Shown here: positions 12,608 through 25,177 of the stretch, in pieces
Layout of the letters: every line of letters starts with the position of its first letter
Numbering within the stretch: position 1 is the stretch's first letter
Origin: Buxus sempervirens
Taxonomy: Eukaryota > Streptophyta > Magnoliopsida > Buxales > Buxaceae
Length of the DNA: 64,000 bases
Assembly: GCA_947561395.2 (NCBI GenBank)
Contig: OX387194.1
Span: forward strand, 20,384,048 to 20,448,047
Reading direction: 5' to 3'
The notes under the pieces: generated by a model
The model's database searches: none
The model's input: the letters and a program-made list of their open reading frames with translations, nothing else
Told to the model about the DNA's origin: nothing
Position numbers and translations under genes: made by a program

Positions 12608-12684
12608 ATACTCTCGGTGAGGACCCGTCTATTAGGGTAGAGCCAGCTGATTTCTATAGGAGAGATGATTACTACTTCCCTTAG
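12608..12684 (+). other. Exon-like short reading frame in an LTR
   Basis: After TTTTTAG, an open frame of about 25 codons ends ...FYRRDDYYFP and stop. Same phase and same closing motif as at 2135-2211, but most other residues differ. Confidence 0.5.
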
Positions 12685-12941
12685 AGATTGTAGGTCCTGT
12701 TTGTAATCTTGAACTATGGAAATTGTAATGGTTTAAAACTTAGTTGATATTCAATCTTGCTTAGAATTGTTAACCTTCATGTTGTTGGATTTTCCACGCT
12801 TAATAAATGATCTCTTATTTTTCCGCACTCTGTTGTATGTCCCACGTATCATGTAGAGTTGATGATTGAAATGTGGCCCATACCTAACTTCTGTGAGACG
12901 TGTTATATCTTTATTGAACAACACGGATCTGGGGCGTTACA

Positions 12942-13071
12942 CATCTGCCCATTCAATTTCTTCCGAAATTTCCAAGTTTATTCTCTAATTTATTTTGACA
13001 AATTTATTGACATTCCAAATATTTATATTTAATTATTATTTATTTATTTGCTGAAAATTCAGGGTTTTACA
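12942..13071 (-). mobile_element. Remnant end of another chromovirus-like LTR
   Basis: 130 bp ending in TTCAGGGTTTTACA, the right-hand terminus of a minus-strand LTR like those at 1888-4355 and 14433-16584. It separates the LTR ending at 12941 from the pol sequence beginning at 13072. It is probably the edge of an LTR into which the 11272-12941 element inserted. Confidence 0.5.
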
Positions 13072-14432
13072 TGATCTGCCAGGATTACCACCCACTTGAG
13101 CAGTTGACTTCAGAATCCAGCTTCAGCCTGGTATGGCTCCTGTGTATAAGTCACCTTACAGGTTGGCGAAGCCCAAGAAAGATGATTTAAAGAAGCAGAT
13201 AGATGAGCTTTTGGAGAAGGGATTTATTAGACCGAGCGTGTCACCATGGGGTGCACTGGTTCTTTTTGTGTCGAAGAAAGATGTTAGTATGCGCATGTGC
13301 ATCAATTATAGGCAATTTAACCAAGTTACGGTTAAGAACAAGTACCCTTTGCCTAGGATTGATGACTTGTTTGATTAGTTGAGAGGCGCATCTTGGTTTT
13401 CCAAGATTGATTTGAGATCAGGCTACCATCAGTTAAGAGTGGCTGAGGAATATATAGAGAAGACAGCATTTTGGACTCAATATGGGCACTACGAGTTTCT
13501 TGTTATGTCATTTGGTTTGACTAATGCCCCAGCAGTTTTCATGGATATCATGAACTGAGTCTTCCATCAGTATCTGGATAACTTTGTGCTGGTTTTCATC
13601 GACGATATATTGGTCTATTCCAGGACCCAGGAGGAGCATGCTAGTCATCTAATAATAGTACTCCATACTTTGAGGGACCATCGGTTATATGCTGAGTTTA
13701 GTAAATGCCAGTTTTGGCTAAGACAGATCACTTTTCTTGGACACATCATCTCAGGTGAGGGTATTTCAGTAAACCCAGCCAAGGTTCAAGTAGTTGCAGA
13801 CTGGCCTAGACCTACCAAAGTGACAGAGATCCACAGTTTTCTTGGCATGGCTGGATATTACCATTGATATATTGAGGGTTTTTCAAAGATAGCAGCACCT
13901 TTGTCTAACTTGACTAAGAAGGCAGTTCCATTTAAGTGGGATGACAAGTGTGCGCAGAGCTTTCAGCAGTTGAAGCAGAGACTTACCACGACCCCAGTGT
14001 TGATTGTACCATCTATGGATGAGCCTTTCGCAGTATATTGTGATGCATCCAGGATTGGTTTGGGCTGTGTGTTGATGCAGTAGAGTAGAGTAGTGGCATA
14101 TGCTTCCCGTTTATTAAGACCTCATGAGAAGAATTACCCCACGCATGACTTGGAGTTGGCAGCCATTGTCTTCGCTCTGAAGATATGGAGAAATTATTTA
14201 TACGAGGTTGAGTTCAAGATCTTCTCAGATCACGAAAGTCTAAGATACATATTTTCCCAGAAGGATCTCAACATGAGGCAAAGGAGATGGATGGATCTAT
14301 TGAAGGATTTCAGATTTACATTGCAGTACCATCCAGGCAAGGCAAATGTAATCGCAGACGCCTTGAGCCGTAAGGGTGCCACTGACGAGACTTCCATTGC
14401 TACATTAGCCATTTTCATGGCTAGTCAATGTA
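13072..14432 (+). mobile_element. Chromovirus-like pol fossil: reverse transcriptase and RNase H part
   Basis: Plus-strand remnant of a Ty3/Gypsy pol gene. Recognisable are the reverse transcriptase with the FIDDILVYS core (13590-13620), and RNase H with the [14 protein letters not shown] motif (about 14143-14184) and the [14 protein letters not shown] end (14330-14370). It is close in sequence to the pol of the minus-strand element at 14433-23651, which interrupts it; the integrase part resumes at 23652. It is broken in several places. Gag, protease and its own LTRs were not seen. Confidence 0.88.
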
Positions 14433-16584
14433 TGTAACGCCCCGAACCCGGGTCACTAATATAATCAACCATCAATCTCAATATGAAAGTTTGGTAAAAT
14501 AAAAGGGTCACTATCTCTCTCATCTCTCTAATAAATCAAACCAAATGAATAATAGTCTAATCAAAATAACTAAGTCTATATCAATCCTCCACCTCAGACA
14601 ACATCCGGATAATAGAAATCCTTCGGTGAATAATCAGCTAGCTTTCCCTGGAAATCACTACTACAATCCTCCTCTCGCATATCAGCTGAAAAGATGAAAT
14701 AAAAGTAGGGTGAGATACGAATATCCCAGTAGGTAACACATGCATGTTTAAATAGTTCATATAAGTAAAATAACAGTTCATGTACGATTAAGCAATATCG
14801 ACTAAGCAAGCTCGTATAATCATTCGTATCGATCAAGAATACAAAACAGTTCTAAATATGATTTTTAACAAGTTCTATCATACGAATCCAATATTAGAAT
14901 CATTAACTTAATCCATACTTTGCTAGGATGCACTAAATAGTCACATCCGACCAATATCTCAATCACATGCCTCCAGCATGTATACAATAGTAATAACCAG
15001 TGTTTGTGATTTTAGTGTCATTGTAGGACTCACAAAGATAGATAAACCTTTTGAGATGACTCTCGACCAATCACTATACCACCGTGCGTCTTAGGAGTAA
15101 TGCTACTAATGATACTCAAGTCCCATGCAGCGCAGCTTAGACAAGAGCCATAGTCACTAACTTATTGCACACGTACCCATCAAAGTTGGCATGTACCACT
15201 AGCGTGCAACACCACAACCAATACATAGAGATGGTCGCTTATCCACATGTACAGGGGCTCACCAGTGGCTCACCGGGGTGTCCCTTCAAACATAGGACCT
15301 TCCCAAACAAACAAACTTGCAAAGGAAGCACGCTCGCACAAGGGAGAAACTCAACCCAAATGACATATCCCTCAGCTATCTAGCAACAACTATGGATCCA
15401 TAACTAGCTATGCCCACTAGACTCCAAATATCCCTAAAGTCTAATAATTCTATAAGGCTTGGTGCCTAGCGGCATATAAAGGTTAAATCTGTCAATTACT
15501 TCAATATTCGAGTTAACTGAGTTCTGAATTCTCTTTATGTAATTATCTGGTTTATAGTGAAATTTAGAGATGTTTTGGTAATCAAATAATAGTCAAGTTT
15601 TCCAAATACTATATTTCACAGTTTTAAACAAAGTTTGGCAACTAGTGTCCTAAATATCTCCCTATTTTATTTTTCGGTAAAACAAGGAATTAGATAAATT
15701 GTTTTGGTCTTAAAACATCTCAATTAATGATTAAAATTGACTAAAAATAGTTTGGAATTGAATCAGGTTTGAAATTACGAAAATCTGAAATTTCTACACA
15801 TAGCGCCTAGGATTGCCCCGGCGGTCTAAGGTCAGCGGTAGGTCAAATTAGATCGCCGACGATAAACCTTCTTGCGATCTCGGGCGGTCTCAAATTTTTA
15901 ACTAGTGCCTAAGAGCGCCGAGGATCGCCGAGCACAGTCGAGGTCGGCGGTCCCCCGAAAACGAACAGAAACAGTTTAAAAACGTGATTTTTCCTATTCT
16001 AAGCAATCCCACAATACTTATAACGATTATATCATGCATTATACATATATCTACATCATAAAAACATGGTTTGAAGATTAAACACACGTAAATACAAAAC
16101 AGTCGATCAAACGGTGTCACCTACCTCTATTCGCATGGTTTCTCCTTCTCCTCTTGAACAGCAACGAACTCTAACACCAAGCAATGCTCTGGACGATAAA
16201 GAACACAAGCCAACATCCTTATTTCTTCTTCTTCTTCAATCACACAGTCGCTCTTTCTCTCGGTTTTGTCTCTTGCGGCTGTAGAATACGTGCAAGTATT
16301 CTAAACGTATAGAATTAGGTTATTAAACTATTATATATACTCTCTGATCCCACCTATCTCATATGCATTAGACTCCATACACACGCCCAATCATATCTAT
16401 TAAAAATTAAAGTGTTAATCATACCTTGATATCTCATGATTGGACGGTCAGATCTGCGTCCAACTCTGGATCTCCACTAATTATATCATCCCCTACATTA
16501 ATAAAATATTTCCATCAATTAAAATTCCAAGGGATATTATTTATTAATTTATTTTATTATTTAAGGAAAATTTGGGGTTTTACA
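14433..16584 (-). repeat. 3' LTR of the 14433-23651 chromovirus
   Basis: 2152 bp. The plus strand reads TGTAACGCCCC at the left and GGGGTTTTACA at the right. TATA box near 16331-16340 (minus), donor-like GAG/GTAGGTGA near 16122, CGCCGA/TCGGCG word array at 15800-15960, hairpin-like sequence at 14711-14728 and an exon-like frame at 14594-14685. A polypurine tract abuts its right side. Confidence 0.9.
14594..14685 (-). other. Exon-like short reading frame in the 3' LTR
   Basis: After the acceptor-like TTTTCAG, an open frame of about 30 codons ends ...SPKDFYYPDVV and stop. The 5' LTR copy (21658-21749) also stays open, with about six residue differences by eye. Confidence 0.5.
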
Positions 16585-16605
16585 TCCTCCCCTCCTAAAA
16601 GAAAA
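16585..16605 (-). promoter_or_regulatory. Polypurine tract of the chromovirus
   Basis: On the minus strand, AGGAGGGGAGGA directly precedes the 3' LTR. This fixes the orientation of the element and supports the LTR border at 16584. Confidence 0.85.
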
Positions 16606-19600
16606 TTTTCATCCTCGAAATTTACCTTGTAATTCTGGAAATAGCTAGGTTAGGATACTTCCTCTGCATTTCCGACTCCAACTCCCAAGTAGCTTCCTCA
16701 ACTGTGTGATTCTGCCATAGTACTTTCACAAGTGGAATCACCTTAGTACGAAGAACTTGCTCCTTCCTGTCCAAAATCTCAACTGGATGTTCCTCATAAG
16801 TCAAGTCTCCTCGCACTACCAATGGTTCATGCTGAATGATATGAGTAGGGTCATGCACGTACTTCCTCAACATAGAAACATGGAATACGTCATGAGCTCC
16901 TTCCAGCTGTGTAGGCAAATCCAATTTTTATGCCACTGGTCCCACTATACTCTTAATTTCAAATGGACCTATATATCTTGGAACCAACTTGCCTTTCTTT
17001 CCAAATCTCTTAATCCCACGAGATGGAGATATCTTTAGAAATACAAAATCTCCAACCTCGAAATGCAAATCTGTCCTTCTAGTATCTGCATAGCTCTTCT
17101 GACGACTCTGGGCTGTTAGCATGTTTTGTCTAATCTGATTTACCTTCTCAATGCTATCCTGTACAATCTGGGACCCAATAAGTTGTCTTTCTCCAACTTC
17201 CACCCAGAACACTGGGGATCTACACGGTCTGCCATAAAGTGCCTCAAATTGTGTCATCTGAATACTCGCCTGATAGCTATTATTATAGGCAAACTCCACC
17301 AATGGTAGGTGCTGATTCCAATTGCCTCCCCAATCCATAACACAACATCTCAGCATATCTTCCAACGTCTGAATGGTACTCTCAGACTGTCCATCTGTCT
17401 GAGGATGATAGCTGATGCTGAAATTAAGCTTAGTGCCCAAGGCTGCCTGAAATGCAAGCCAAAAGCGCGACGTGAATTGTGCATCTCTGTCAGACACTAT
17501 GGAAACTGGTACACCATGAAGTCTCACTATCTCCTTGACATATAGCTCAGCTAAAGACTTCAACTACTGTGTATTGCTAATAGGCAAGAAGTGTGCTGAC
17601 TTAGTCAGTCTATCCACAACAACCCAAATAACATCTTCCTTCTTGACTGTCAATGGTAACCAAGATACAAAATCCATGGTCACATGTTCCCACTTCCATT
17701 CTGGAATAGGAAGTGACTGAAGTAAACCAGGTGGCTTTCGATGTTCAGCCTTCACTTGCTGGCATGTCAAACATTTAGCCAGATACTCTGCAATCTCTCT
17801 CTTCATTCTTGACCACCAATAGATTTCTTTCAAATTCTTGTACATCTTTGTACTTCCTAGGTGAACTGCATACCTTGATCTATGGCCCTCTGTCAATATT
17901 TTCTCCTTAATCTGCTCATCAGCTGGAACACAAATACGGCCTCAATATCTCAATAGCCCATCTCTATCTGAAAAATCTGCAACTGCCTCAGATCCTCTAC
18001 TCATCATCTCCCTGGTCTGAATCAACTGTGAGTCAGTCAACTATCTCTCCCAAATCAACTGAACCAAATCTGGCTCAATCTGAACACGGGCAACTCTGAT
18101 CACTCCATCCTGTGGCATGCTAAACTCTCCCTGCCAATCTCTGACTGAATCCACTAATCTACACTGGCTCATCATAAAAGCTGCTAAAGTGGCTACCTGA
18201 TCCTCAACTGCACTTTTTCTGCTCAAAGCATCAGCCACTACGTTTGCTTTACCAGGGTGGTATTGCAAAGTAAACTTGAAATCCTTAAGCAGATCCATCC
18301 ACCGACGGTGCCTCATATTAAAGTCTCTCTGTGAAAACAGATATCTCAAGCTCTTATGGTCAGAAAATATCTCAAACTCTACCCCATAAAGATAATGCCT
18401 CCATAATTTCAATGCGAAGACTATGGCTGCTAACTCTAGATCGTGAGTAGGGTAGTTCTTCTCGTGCGGCCTCAAAAATCTCGAAGCATACGCTACAACT
18501 CTGCCCTGCTGCATCAAAACACATCCCAAGCCGATCCTAGAAGCATTACAATATACTGCAAATGCCTTGTCCATGGATAGCACAATCAAAACTGGGGCAG
18601 TAGTCAACCTTTGCTTCAATTCCTGGAAACTCTGCTCACATTTCTCATCCCACTGGAATTTCACTGCCTTCTTGGTTAGATTAGACAAAGGTGCAGCTAT
18701 ACGAGAAAATCCTGCGATGAATCTCCTATAGTACCCTGCCATACCAAGGAAACTCCTGACCTCTGTCACTATAGTGAGTCTAGGCCATTCTGCCACTGCC
18801 TTAACCTTCTCAGGGTCCACAGATATACCCTCACCTGAGATAACATGACCTAAGAATCAAATCTGTCCCAGCCAAAACTGACACTTGCTGAATTTCCCAT
18901 ACAGTCCGTGTCTCTCAAAGTGTGCAATACTGCCTTCAAATGCCTAACATGTGCCTCTCGGGTCTTAGAATATACCAGGATGTCATCAATGAATACCACT
19001 ACAAAACTGTCCAAGTATGCATGAAAAATCCTGTTCATGAGGTCCATGAAAACAGTTGGGGCATTGGTCAGTCCAAAAGGCATAACCAAGAACTCATAAT
19101 GCCCATAGCGTGTACAGAAAGCTGTCTTCTCTATGTCCTCCTCTGCTACTCTCAACTGATGGTAGCCCAACCTCAAGTCTATCTTGGAGAACCAAGATGC
19201 ACCTCCTAACTGGTCAAACAGGTCATCAATCCTAGGCAACGGATACTTGTTCTTCACTGTCACTTGATTCAGTTGCCTATAATCAATACAAATCCTCATA
19301 CTACCTTCCTTCTTTTGCACAAACAGAACTGGTGCGCCCCATGGCGACACACTCGGTCTGATGAATCCCTTCTCCTGAAGCTCGTCTAGCTGCTTCTTCA
19401 GTTCCTCTTGTTCTGGTTTCGCAAGCCGATAGGGTGGCTTAGAAACTGGAGCAGTACCAGGCATCAACTGGATCCTGAACTCTACTCCTCTAGTAGGTGG
19501 TAATCCAGGTAAATCCTCTGGAAACACATCCGCAAACTCCTGAACTACAGGTACATCAAAGATGACAAGGGTGTCATTCCTAAACTCCTCTGCTATCACA

Positions 19601-21384
19601 GATGCTACCAGACCAATCCGGGACTTCAACCCCTCACATTTGAAACAATGAGTGGTTTGATCTGGTCCTCTAACTATCACCGCCCCCGCATAGCAATCCA
19701 AAGTCACATGGTGCCTACATAACCAATCCATCCCCAATATTACATCAAAACCTCCAATATCTAAGGCAATCAAATCTCCAAACAACTCCAGTCTACCCAA
19801 TCTAATCATGCAGTCTCTATACATATATTCGACTCTAGTAGACTCTTCCAAAGGTGTGTGTACAAACAATGCAATATCCAATTCAGTGGGTGACAAACCA
19901 ATCTGTCGTGCACAAGCAGGCGATATAAATGAATGTGAAGCACCAAAATCAAACAGAACACATGTTGATCTACCACAAATGTAAATAATACCTCCGATCA
20001 ACTCAGGTGCCTCATGGTCAGCCTCGATATCCTTCACACGCTCAAGCTCATGCTCCTCATGTGCCTCCACTGCATATACTCTAGCTAGCTGTGGTTGCTG
20101 TGCAGGTACTATCTGCCTCTGACCTCCTCTCTGAACTGGTCCCCTGCCCTAGGGCTTCTGCCCAATTGGTGCTCTCTGAGCTATCTGTTGAAACTGTGGC
20201 CTCTGTGGGAAAGCAGGCGCAGGCTCTGACTGTGGTAATGTTTGTCGTGGCACTGCTAACGACTGATAGCTCGAAGAGAAATGACAGTTAGTGGTCCTAT
20301 GACCCGCCTTTCCGCATCTGTAACAAGTGCCCGGTGCCACGACACACGGACCAGGTACATGATACCTGCCACAACTGGCACATCCCCTTGAGCTGGTCTA
20401 TACTGACCTCCTGAAGGCTCTACCCTAGTCCAGTCTCTGGGCCTCTTGTTCCCACTAAGGAAACCTCTCTGGTCTGCCAGCCTCATAGGTGGTCTAACTC
20501 TGCTCTAGCTCACTCTAGCCTCTATGTCACTCTCAGCCCTGGTGGCTCTACGTACCACGTCCTTCAGTTCTATGCATAAGAGTACCGTCAGCATACTCTT
20601 AATCTCAGGCTTCAGACCCCGTTCAAAATGTGAAGTTAGCCTCCTCTCATCCTGTGTCATGTGGGGTGCAAATCGAGATAAGGCTGCAAATCTAGCCTCA
20701 TACTTGGCCACTGTCTGGCTCCCCTAGGTAATCTCCATGAATTTTCGCTCCTTCTCGAGCCGAACCTCCTCAGAAAAGTACTGGTCGTAAAAGACCTCTC
20801 GGAATCTATCCCAAGTCATGTAGGTAGCCTGAAGGTCCTGCCTCTTCTTGGCTGTCCACCAGTGAACTGCCTCACCCTCAAATAAGAATGCTGCCAATTG
20901 CACTCTCCTGTCCATCGGGCATCCCATGGCATCAAAAATCCACTCCACTCGCATCAGCCATCTCTCAGCCTCCATCAGATCTAGACGTCCACTGAAGATA
21001 GGTGGATCCAACTTCCTAAACTGTTCTAGATCCTTGGCCGTCTGTATCGCTCTCTCATGTATAGGCTCATCCCCATGACCATTGCGCCCATTTCCACCAT
21101 TGCCATGCTGGCTCAGTCTCTCCTCCCTTTCCTTGGCAAGAAGCTCTGCCAAGCTACTAACGACTACCCACACATCACCCCCTGGAGGTGGTGGAGGTAA
21201 TGGAACATCCTGCTGCTCCTCCTCAACATCAGCTCTCTCTACAGGATCAGCTCTAGCACGTCTCGCTCTACCAGCCATCTCCAAAATACAATTTCACTTG
21301 TTAGAATTCGATAATTCTAGGGGTTCTACCTAGCATACTCACAATCCCATTCCCCTAAATGGCTATCTAAGGTTAGGACCATTT

Positions 21385-21396
21385 GCTCTGATACCA
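21385..21396 (-). promoter_or_regulatory. Initiator-Met tRNA primer binding site
   Basis: The minus strand reads TGGTATCAGAGC four bases after the end of the 5' LTR. This is the standard primer site of many plant chromoviruses and Copia elements. Confidence 0.9.
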
Positions 21397-21400
21397 TCTC

Positions 21401-23651
21401 TGTAACGCCTCGAACCTGGGTCAATGAAGAACCAACATCCAACCCGAACCCAGTTTTGTGCAGAAATTTCAGATTGCGGAACAAGTATGTGCGGAAGTAT
21501 AGTCTAAAATCCTCAATAACTAATGTAATCAACCATCAATCTCAATATGAAAGTCTGGTAAAATAAAAGGGTCACTATCTCTCTCATCTCTCTAATACAT
21601 CAAACCAAATGAATAATAGTCTAATCAAAATAACTAAGTCTATATCAATCCTCCACCTCAGACAATATCCGGATAATAGAAATCCTCCGGCGAATAATCA
21701 GCTAGCTCTCCCTGGAAATCGCTACTATGATTCCTCTCTCGCGTATCAGCTGAAAAGATGAAATAAAAGTAGGGTGAGATATGAATATCCCAGTAGGTAA
21801 CACATGAATGTTTAAACAGTTCATATAAGTAAAATAACACTTCATGTACAATTAAGCAATATCGACTAAGCAAGCTCGTATAATCATTTGTATCGATCAA
21901 GAATACAAAACAGTAGAGTTAAACAGTTCTAAATATGATTTTTAGCAAGTTCTATCATAGGAATCCAATATCAGAATCATTAACATAATCCATACTTTTC
22001 TAGGATCCACTAAACAGTCACATCCGACCAATATCTCAATCACATGCCTCCAGCATGTATACAATAGTAATAATACGTGTTTGTGATTTTAGTGTCATTG
22101 TAAGACTCACAAAGATAGACAAACCTTTTGAGATGACTCTCGACCAATCGCTATACCACCGTGTGTCTTAGGAGCAATGCTACTAATGATACTCAAGTCC
22201 CATGCAGCACAGCTTAGACAAGAGCCGTAGTCACTAACTTATTGCACACGTACCCATCAAAGTTGGCATGTACCACCAGCATGCAACACCACAACCAATA
22301 CATGGAAATGGTCGCTTATCCACATGTACAGGGACTCACCAGCGGCTCACCGGGGTGTCCCTTTAAACATAGGACCTTCCCAAACAAACAAACTTGCAAA
22401 GGAAGCGCGCTCGCACAAGGGAGAAACTCAACCCAAATGATATATCCCTCAGCTATCTAGCAACAACTATGGATCCATAACCAGCTATGCCCACTAGATT
22501 CCAAATATCCCTAAAGTCTAATAATTCTATAAGGGTTGGTGCCTATTGACATATAAAGGTTAAACCTGTCAATTACTTCAATATTCGGGTTAACTGAGTT
22601 CTGAATTCTCTTTATGTAATTATCTGGTTTATAGTGAAATTTAGAGATGTTCTGGTAATCAAATAATAGTCAAGTTTTCCAAATACTAGATTTCACAGTT
22701 TTAAACAAAGTTTGGCAACTAGTGTCCTAAATATCTCCCTAATTTATTTTTCTGTAAAACAAGGAATTAGATAAATTATTTTGGTCTTAAAACATCTTAA
22801 TTAATGATTAAAATTGACGAAAAATACTTTGGAATTGAATCAGGTTCGAAATTACGAAAATCTGAAATTTCTGCACAGAGCGCCTAGGATCACCCCGGCG
22901 GTCTAAGGTCAGCGATAGTTCAAATTAGATCGCCGACAATAAGCCTTCTCACGATCTTGGGCGGTCTCAAATTTTTAACTAGCGCCTAAGAGCGCCGAGC
23001 ATAGTCGAGGTCGGCGGTCCCCCAAAAACGAACGGAAACAGTTTAAAAACGTGATTTTTCCTATTCTAAGCAATCCCACAATACTTATAATGATTATATC
23101 ATGCATTATACATATATCTACATCATAAAAACATGGTTTGAAGATTAAACACATGTAAATACAAAACAGTCGATCAAACGGTGTCACCTACCTCTATTCG
23201 TGTGGTTTCTCCTTCTCCTCTTGAACAGCAACGAACTCTAACACCAAGCAATGCTCTGGACGATGAAGAACACAAGCCAATGTCCTTCCTTCTTCTTCTT
23301 CTTCAATCGCACAGTCGCTCTCTCTCTCGGTTTTGTCTCTTGCGACTGTAGAATGCGTGCAAGTATTGTAAACATATAGAATTAGGTTATTAAACTATTA
23401 TATATACTCTCTGATCCCACGTATCTCACATGCATTAGACTCCATACACACGCCCAATCATATCTCTTAAAAATTAAAGTGTTAATCATACCTTGATATC
23501 TCATGATCAGACGATTGGATCTACGTCCAACTCTGAATCTCCATTAATTATATCATCCCCTATATTAATAAAATATTTCTATCAATTAAAATTCCCAAGG
23601 ATATTATTTATTAATTTATTTTATTATTTAAGGAAAATTCGGGGTTTTATA
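21401..23651 (-). repeat. 5' LTR of the 14433-23651 chromovirus
   Basis: 2251 bp, about 100 bp longer than its partner. TATA-like sequence near 23398-23406 (minus), CGCCGA/GGCGGTC words at 22875-23025, hairpin-like sequence at 21777-21794 and exon-like frame at 21658-21749. Pyrimidine-rich (CTT)n and (CT)n stretches lie near 23285-23335 in the leader. Confidence 0.88.
21658..21749 (-). other. Exon-like short reading frame in the 5' LTR
   Basis: After TTTTCAG, an open frame of about 30 codons ends ...SPEDFYYPDIV and stop. Compared with 14594-14685 it shows substitutions but keeps phase and terminal motif. Confidence 0.5.
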
Positions 23652-24520
23652 GTGTAGCCTTGTAAACGTAGTTCGTGATTGGCAAGGGGAGTTCCGTTTA
23701 CCTCAGGATGGAGTTATCCGAGTAGCTAGGGTTTAGGTAGAGCCTGATTTGATCCAGAGAATCAGGGAGAGGCAGTTGACAAACCCAGAGTTGACTGCTA
23801 CCAGGAGATTGTTGAGTGAGAGTTATGAGACAGTTAGAGATTTCTCTGATAGAGATGGAATATTGAGATTTCAGGGTTGGATTTGTGTACTAGCAGATGG
23901 GGATATTAAGGTAGTGATTATGGCAGAGGCTCATAGATCGAAGTATGCAGTGCATCCTAGCAGCACAAAGGTGTACAAAAATTTTAAGAAAGTATATTGG
24001 TGGCTAGGAATGAAGAAGAATATAGCAGAATATGTTGCTAAGTGTCTAGTGTGCCAGCAGATCAAGGCAGAGCACATGAGACCAGCAGGGTTGCTTCAGC
24101 CCTTCCTATTCCAGAGTGGAAGTGGGAGCACATCACCATGGACTTTGTGAGTGGATTACCCCTTTCTCTAAGGGAACATGATGCCATATGGGTGATTGTA
24201 GACCGTTTGACTAAGTCAACTCACTTTTTGCCTATTAGAATGAACCAACCGCTTAATGCATTGGTAGAGCTGTATGTGAAGGAGATCGTGAGATTACATG
24301 GAGTGCCAGTATCTATTGTCTCCGATCATGATCCTCGTTTCATGTCTCAGTTCTAGGAATCTGTCCAGAAGGCCATGGGTACAGAGTTGAAATTCAGCAC
24401 CAGTTACCATCCTCAGACCGATGGGTAGTCAGAGAGGACCATTCAAACACTTGAGGATATGTTGCAATGTTGTGTCCTTGATTGGGGAGGTGATTGGAGT
24501 AAGCACCTACCTTTGGGGTG
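23652..24520 (+). mobile_element. Chromovirus-like pol fossil: integrase part
   Basis: Continues the pol remnant of 13072-14432 beyond the nested element. It shows the integrase zinc finger (HRSKYAVHP...CLVCQQIK, about 23930-24070) and the core with TMDFVSGLP and VDRLTKSTHFLPI (about 24130-24240). Recognisable sequence stops near 24520, where LTR-like DNA starts. Broken in several places. Confidence 0.85.
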
Positions 24521-25177
24521 ATATCTTAGTTCTGTTAGAGAAGGTTTTAGTCCCAAAACGAGGTAAGTAGTCCCTTTAAAATTTGCATAAACTGAATTTC
24601 ATGTTTATTCGATAATCTTGTTTGTTTGCATGTTTGATGATCCATTTACATATTTTATGGTGTTTTAATTGTTCAAAATTGTTCTAACATGTTTATGAAG
24701 TATTCTTGAATGATTTAGTATGGTTTTGATGCTATAGATTTCCAGTTTTCGATTTTAGAATGATTTACGCAACTTTTTGGAAGTTGCTGAAATTTGTATT
24801 TCACGACAAGCCGCTCGAACTGCCGCTCAAGCGCCCATATGGGTCTCGAGAGCAGTTCGCGAGCGCTCTATAGCTGCTCGAGCGATATCGAGGGCGCTCT
24901 GCTTGTGCATTTTAATTTCCAAAAAACCCGAAAGTGATCAAAACCCAGAAGGCGAATGCCCGTAGTGTCGCTCAAGCGACTTCTCAAGCAACCAACCCTG
25001 AATTCACCTGAATTTCATGTTCATTCCGCACTTTTTTGAGAATTTATCTTTTATTTCCACACTCTGATTATATCTATTGAAATTGTTTAAGTTTGGAATT
25101 AGTTGTTTTGGGCCATTATCCTAACGTATTAGGTTCGGATTTATGTTTTTAAATAAACCTGGATCTGGGGCGTTACA
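24521..25177 (+). mobile_element. Partial chromovirus-like LTR, 3' end at 25177
   Basis: Ends with GGATCTGGGGCGTTACA, like the LTR ending at 12941. A donor-like ACGAG/GTAAGTAG is near 24565. A CGCTCGAGCG/GCTCAAGCG word array lies at 24805-24990. The 5' part is missing; the junction with the pol remnant at about 24520 suggests insertion followed by loss. The hairpin and exon-like frame were not found. Confidence 0.6.
24805..24990. repeat. CGCTCGAGCG word array
   Basis: Repeated self-complementary words GCTCGAGCG, GCTCAAGCG and GAGGGCGCTC. Similar words occur in the LTRs at 26680-26730, 36600-36830 and 40605-41295, but not in those at 1888-4355 or 14433-16584. Confidence 0.7.

Larger units (their letters stand above)
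11272..12941 (+). mobile_element. Chromovirus-like LTR, 3' part, plus strand
   Basis: Ends with GGATCTGGGGCGTTACA at 12941, the reverse complement of the left end of the solo LTR at 1888-4355. It shares with that LTR the TAGGCCG.../ACCAGAGG tandem units (about 12040-12300), the hairpin (12564-12581) and an exon-like frame. Its 5' part is missing; the Tat-like LTR at 9884-11271 abuts it, so that element probably inserted into it. GAGTGCCGCC/GCTCAGCGG words lie at 11470-11580. Confidence 0.75.
14433..23651 (-). mobile_element. Nearly complete Tekay/Del-like chromovirus, broken
   Basis: A 9.2-kb Ty3/Gypsy element on the minus strand, inserted in the older pol at 13072-14432/23652-24520. Flanks ATGTA (14428-14432) and GTGTA (23652-23656) fit a slightly decayed 5-bp duplication. 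Parts on the minus strand: 5' LTR 21401-23651; primer binding site TGGTATCAGAGC (21396-21385), the initiator-Met type; gag with matrix/capsid region and CCHC knuckle (about 20150-21284); protease with DFGASHSF (about 19920-19960); reverse transcriptase; RNase H; integrase with HHCC and core; C-terminal chromodomain (about 16630-16800); polypurine tract (16596-16585); 3' LTR 14433-16584. The coding part has roughly eight breaks. By eye the LTRs differ at about 5% over 350 aligned bases, which suggests an age of a few million years at common plant rates. Confidence 0.92.
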
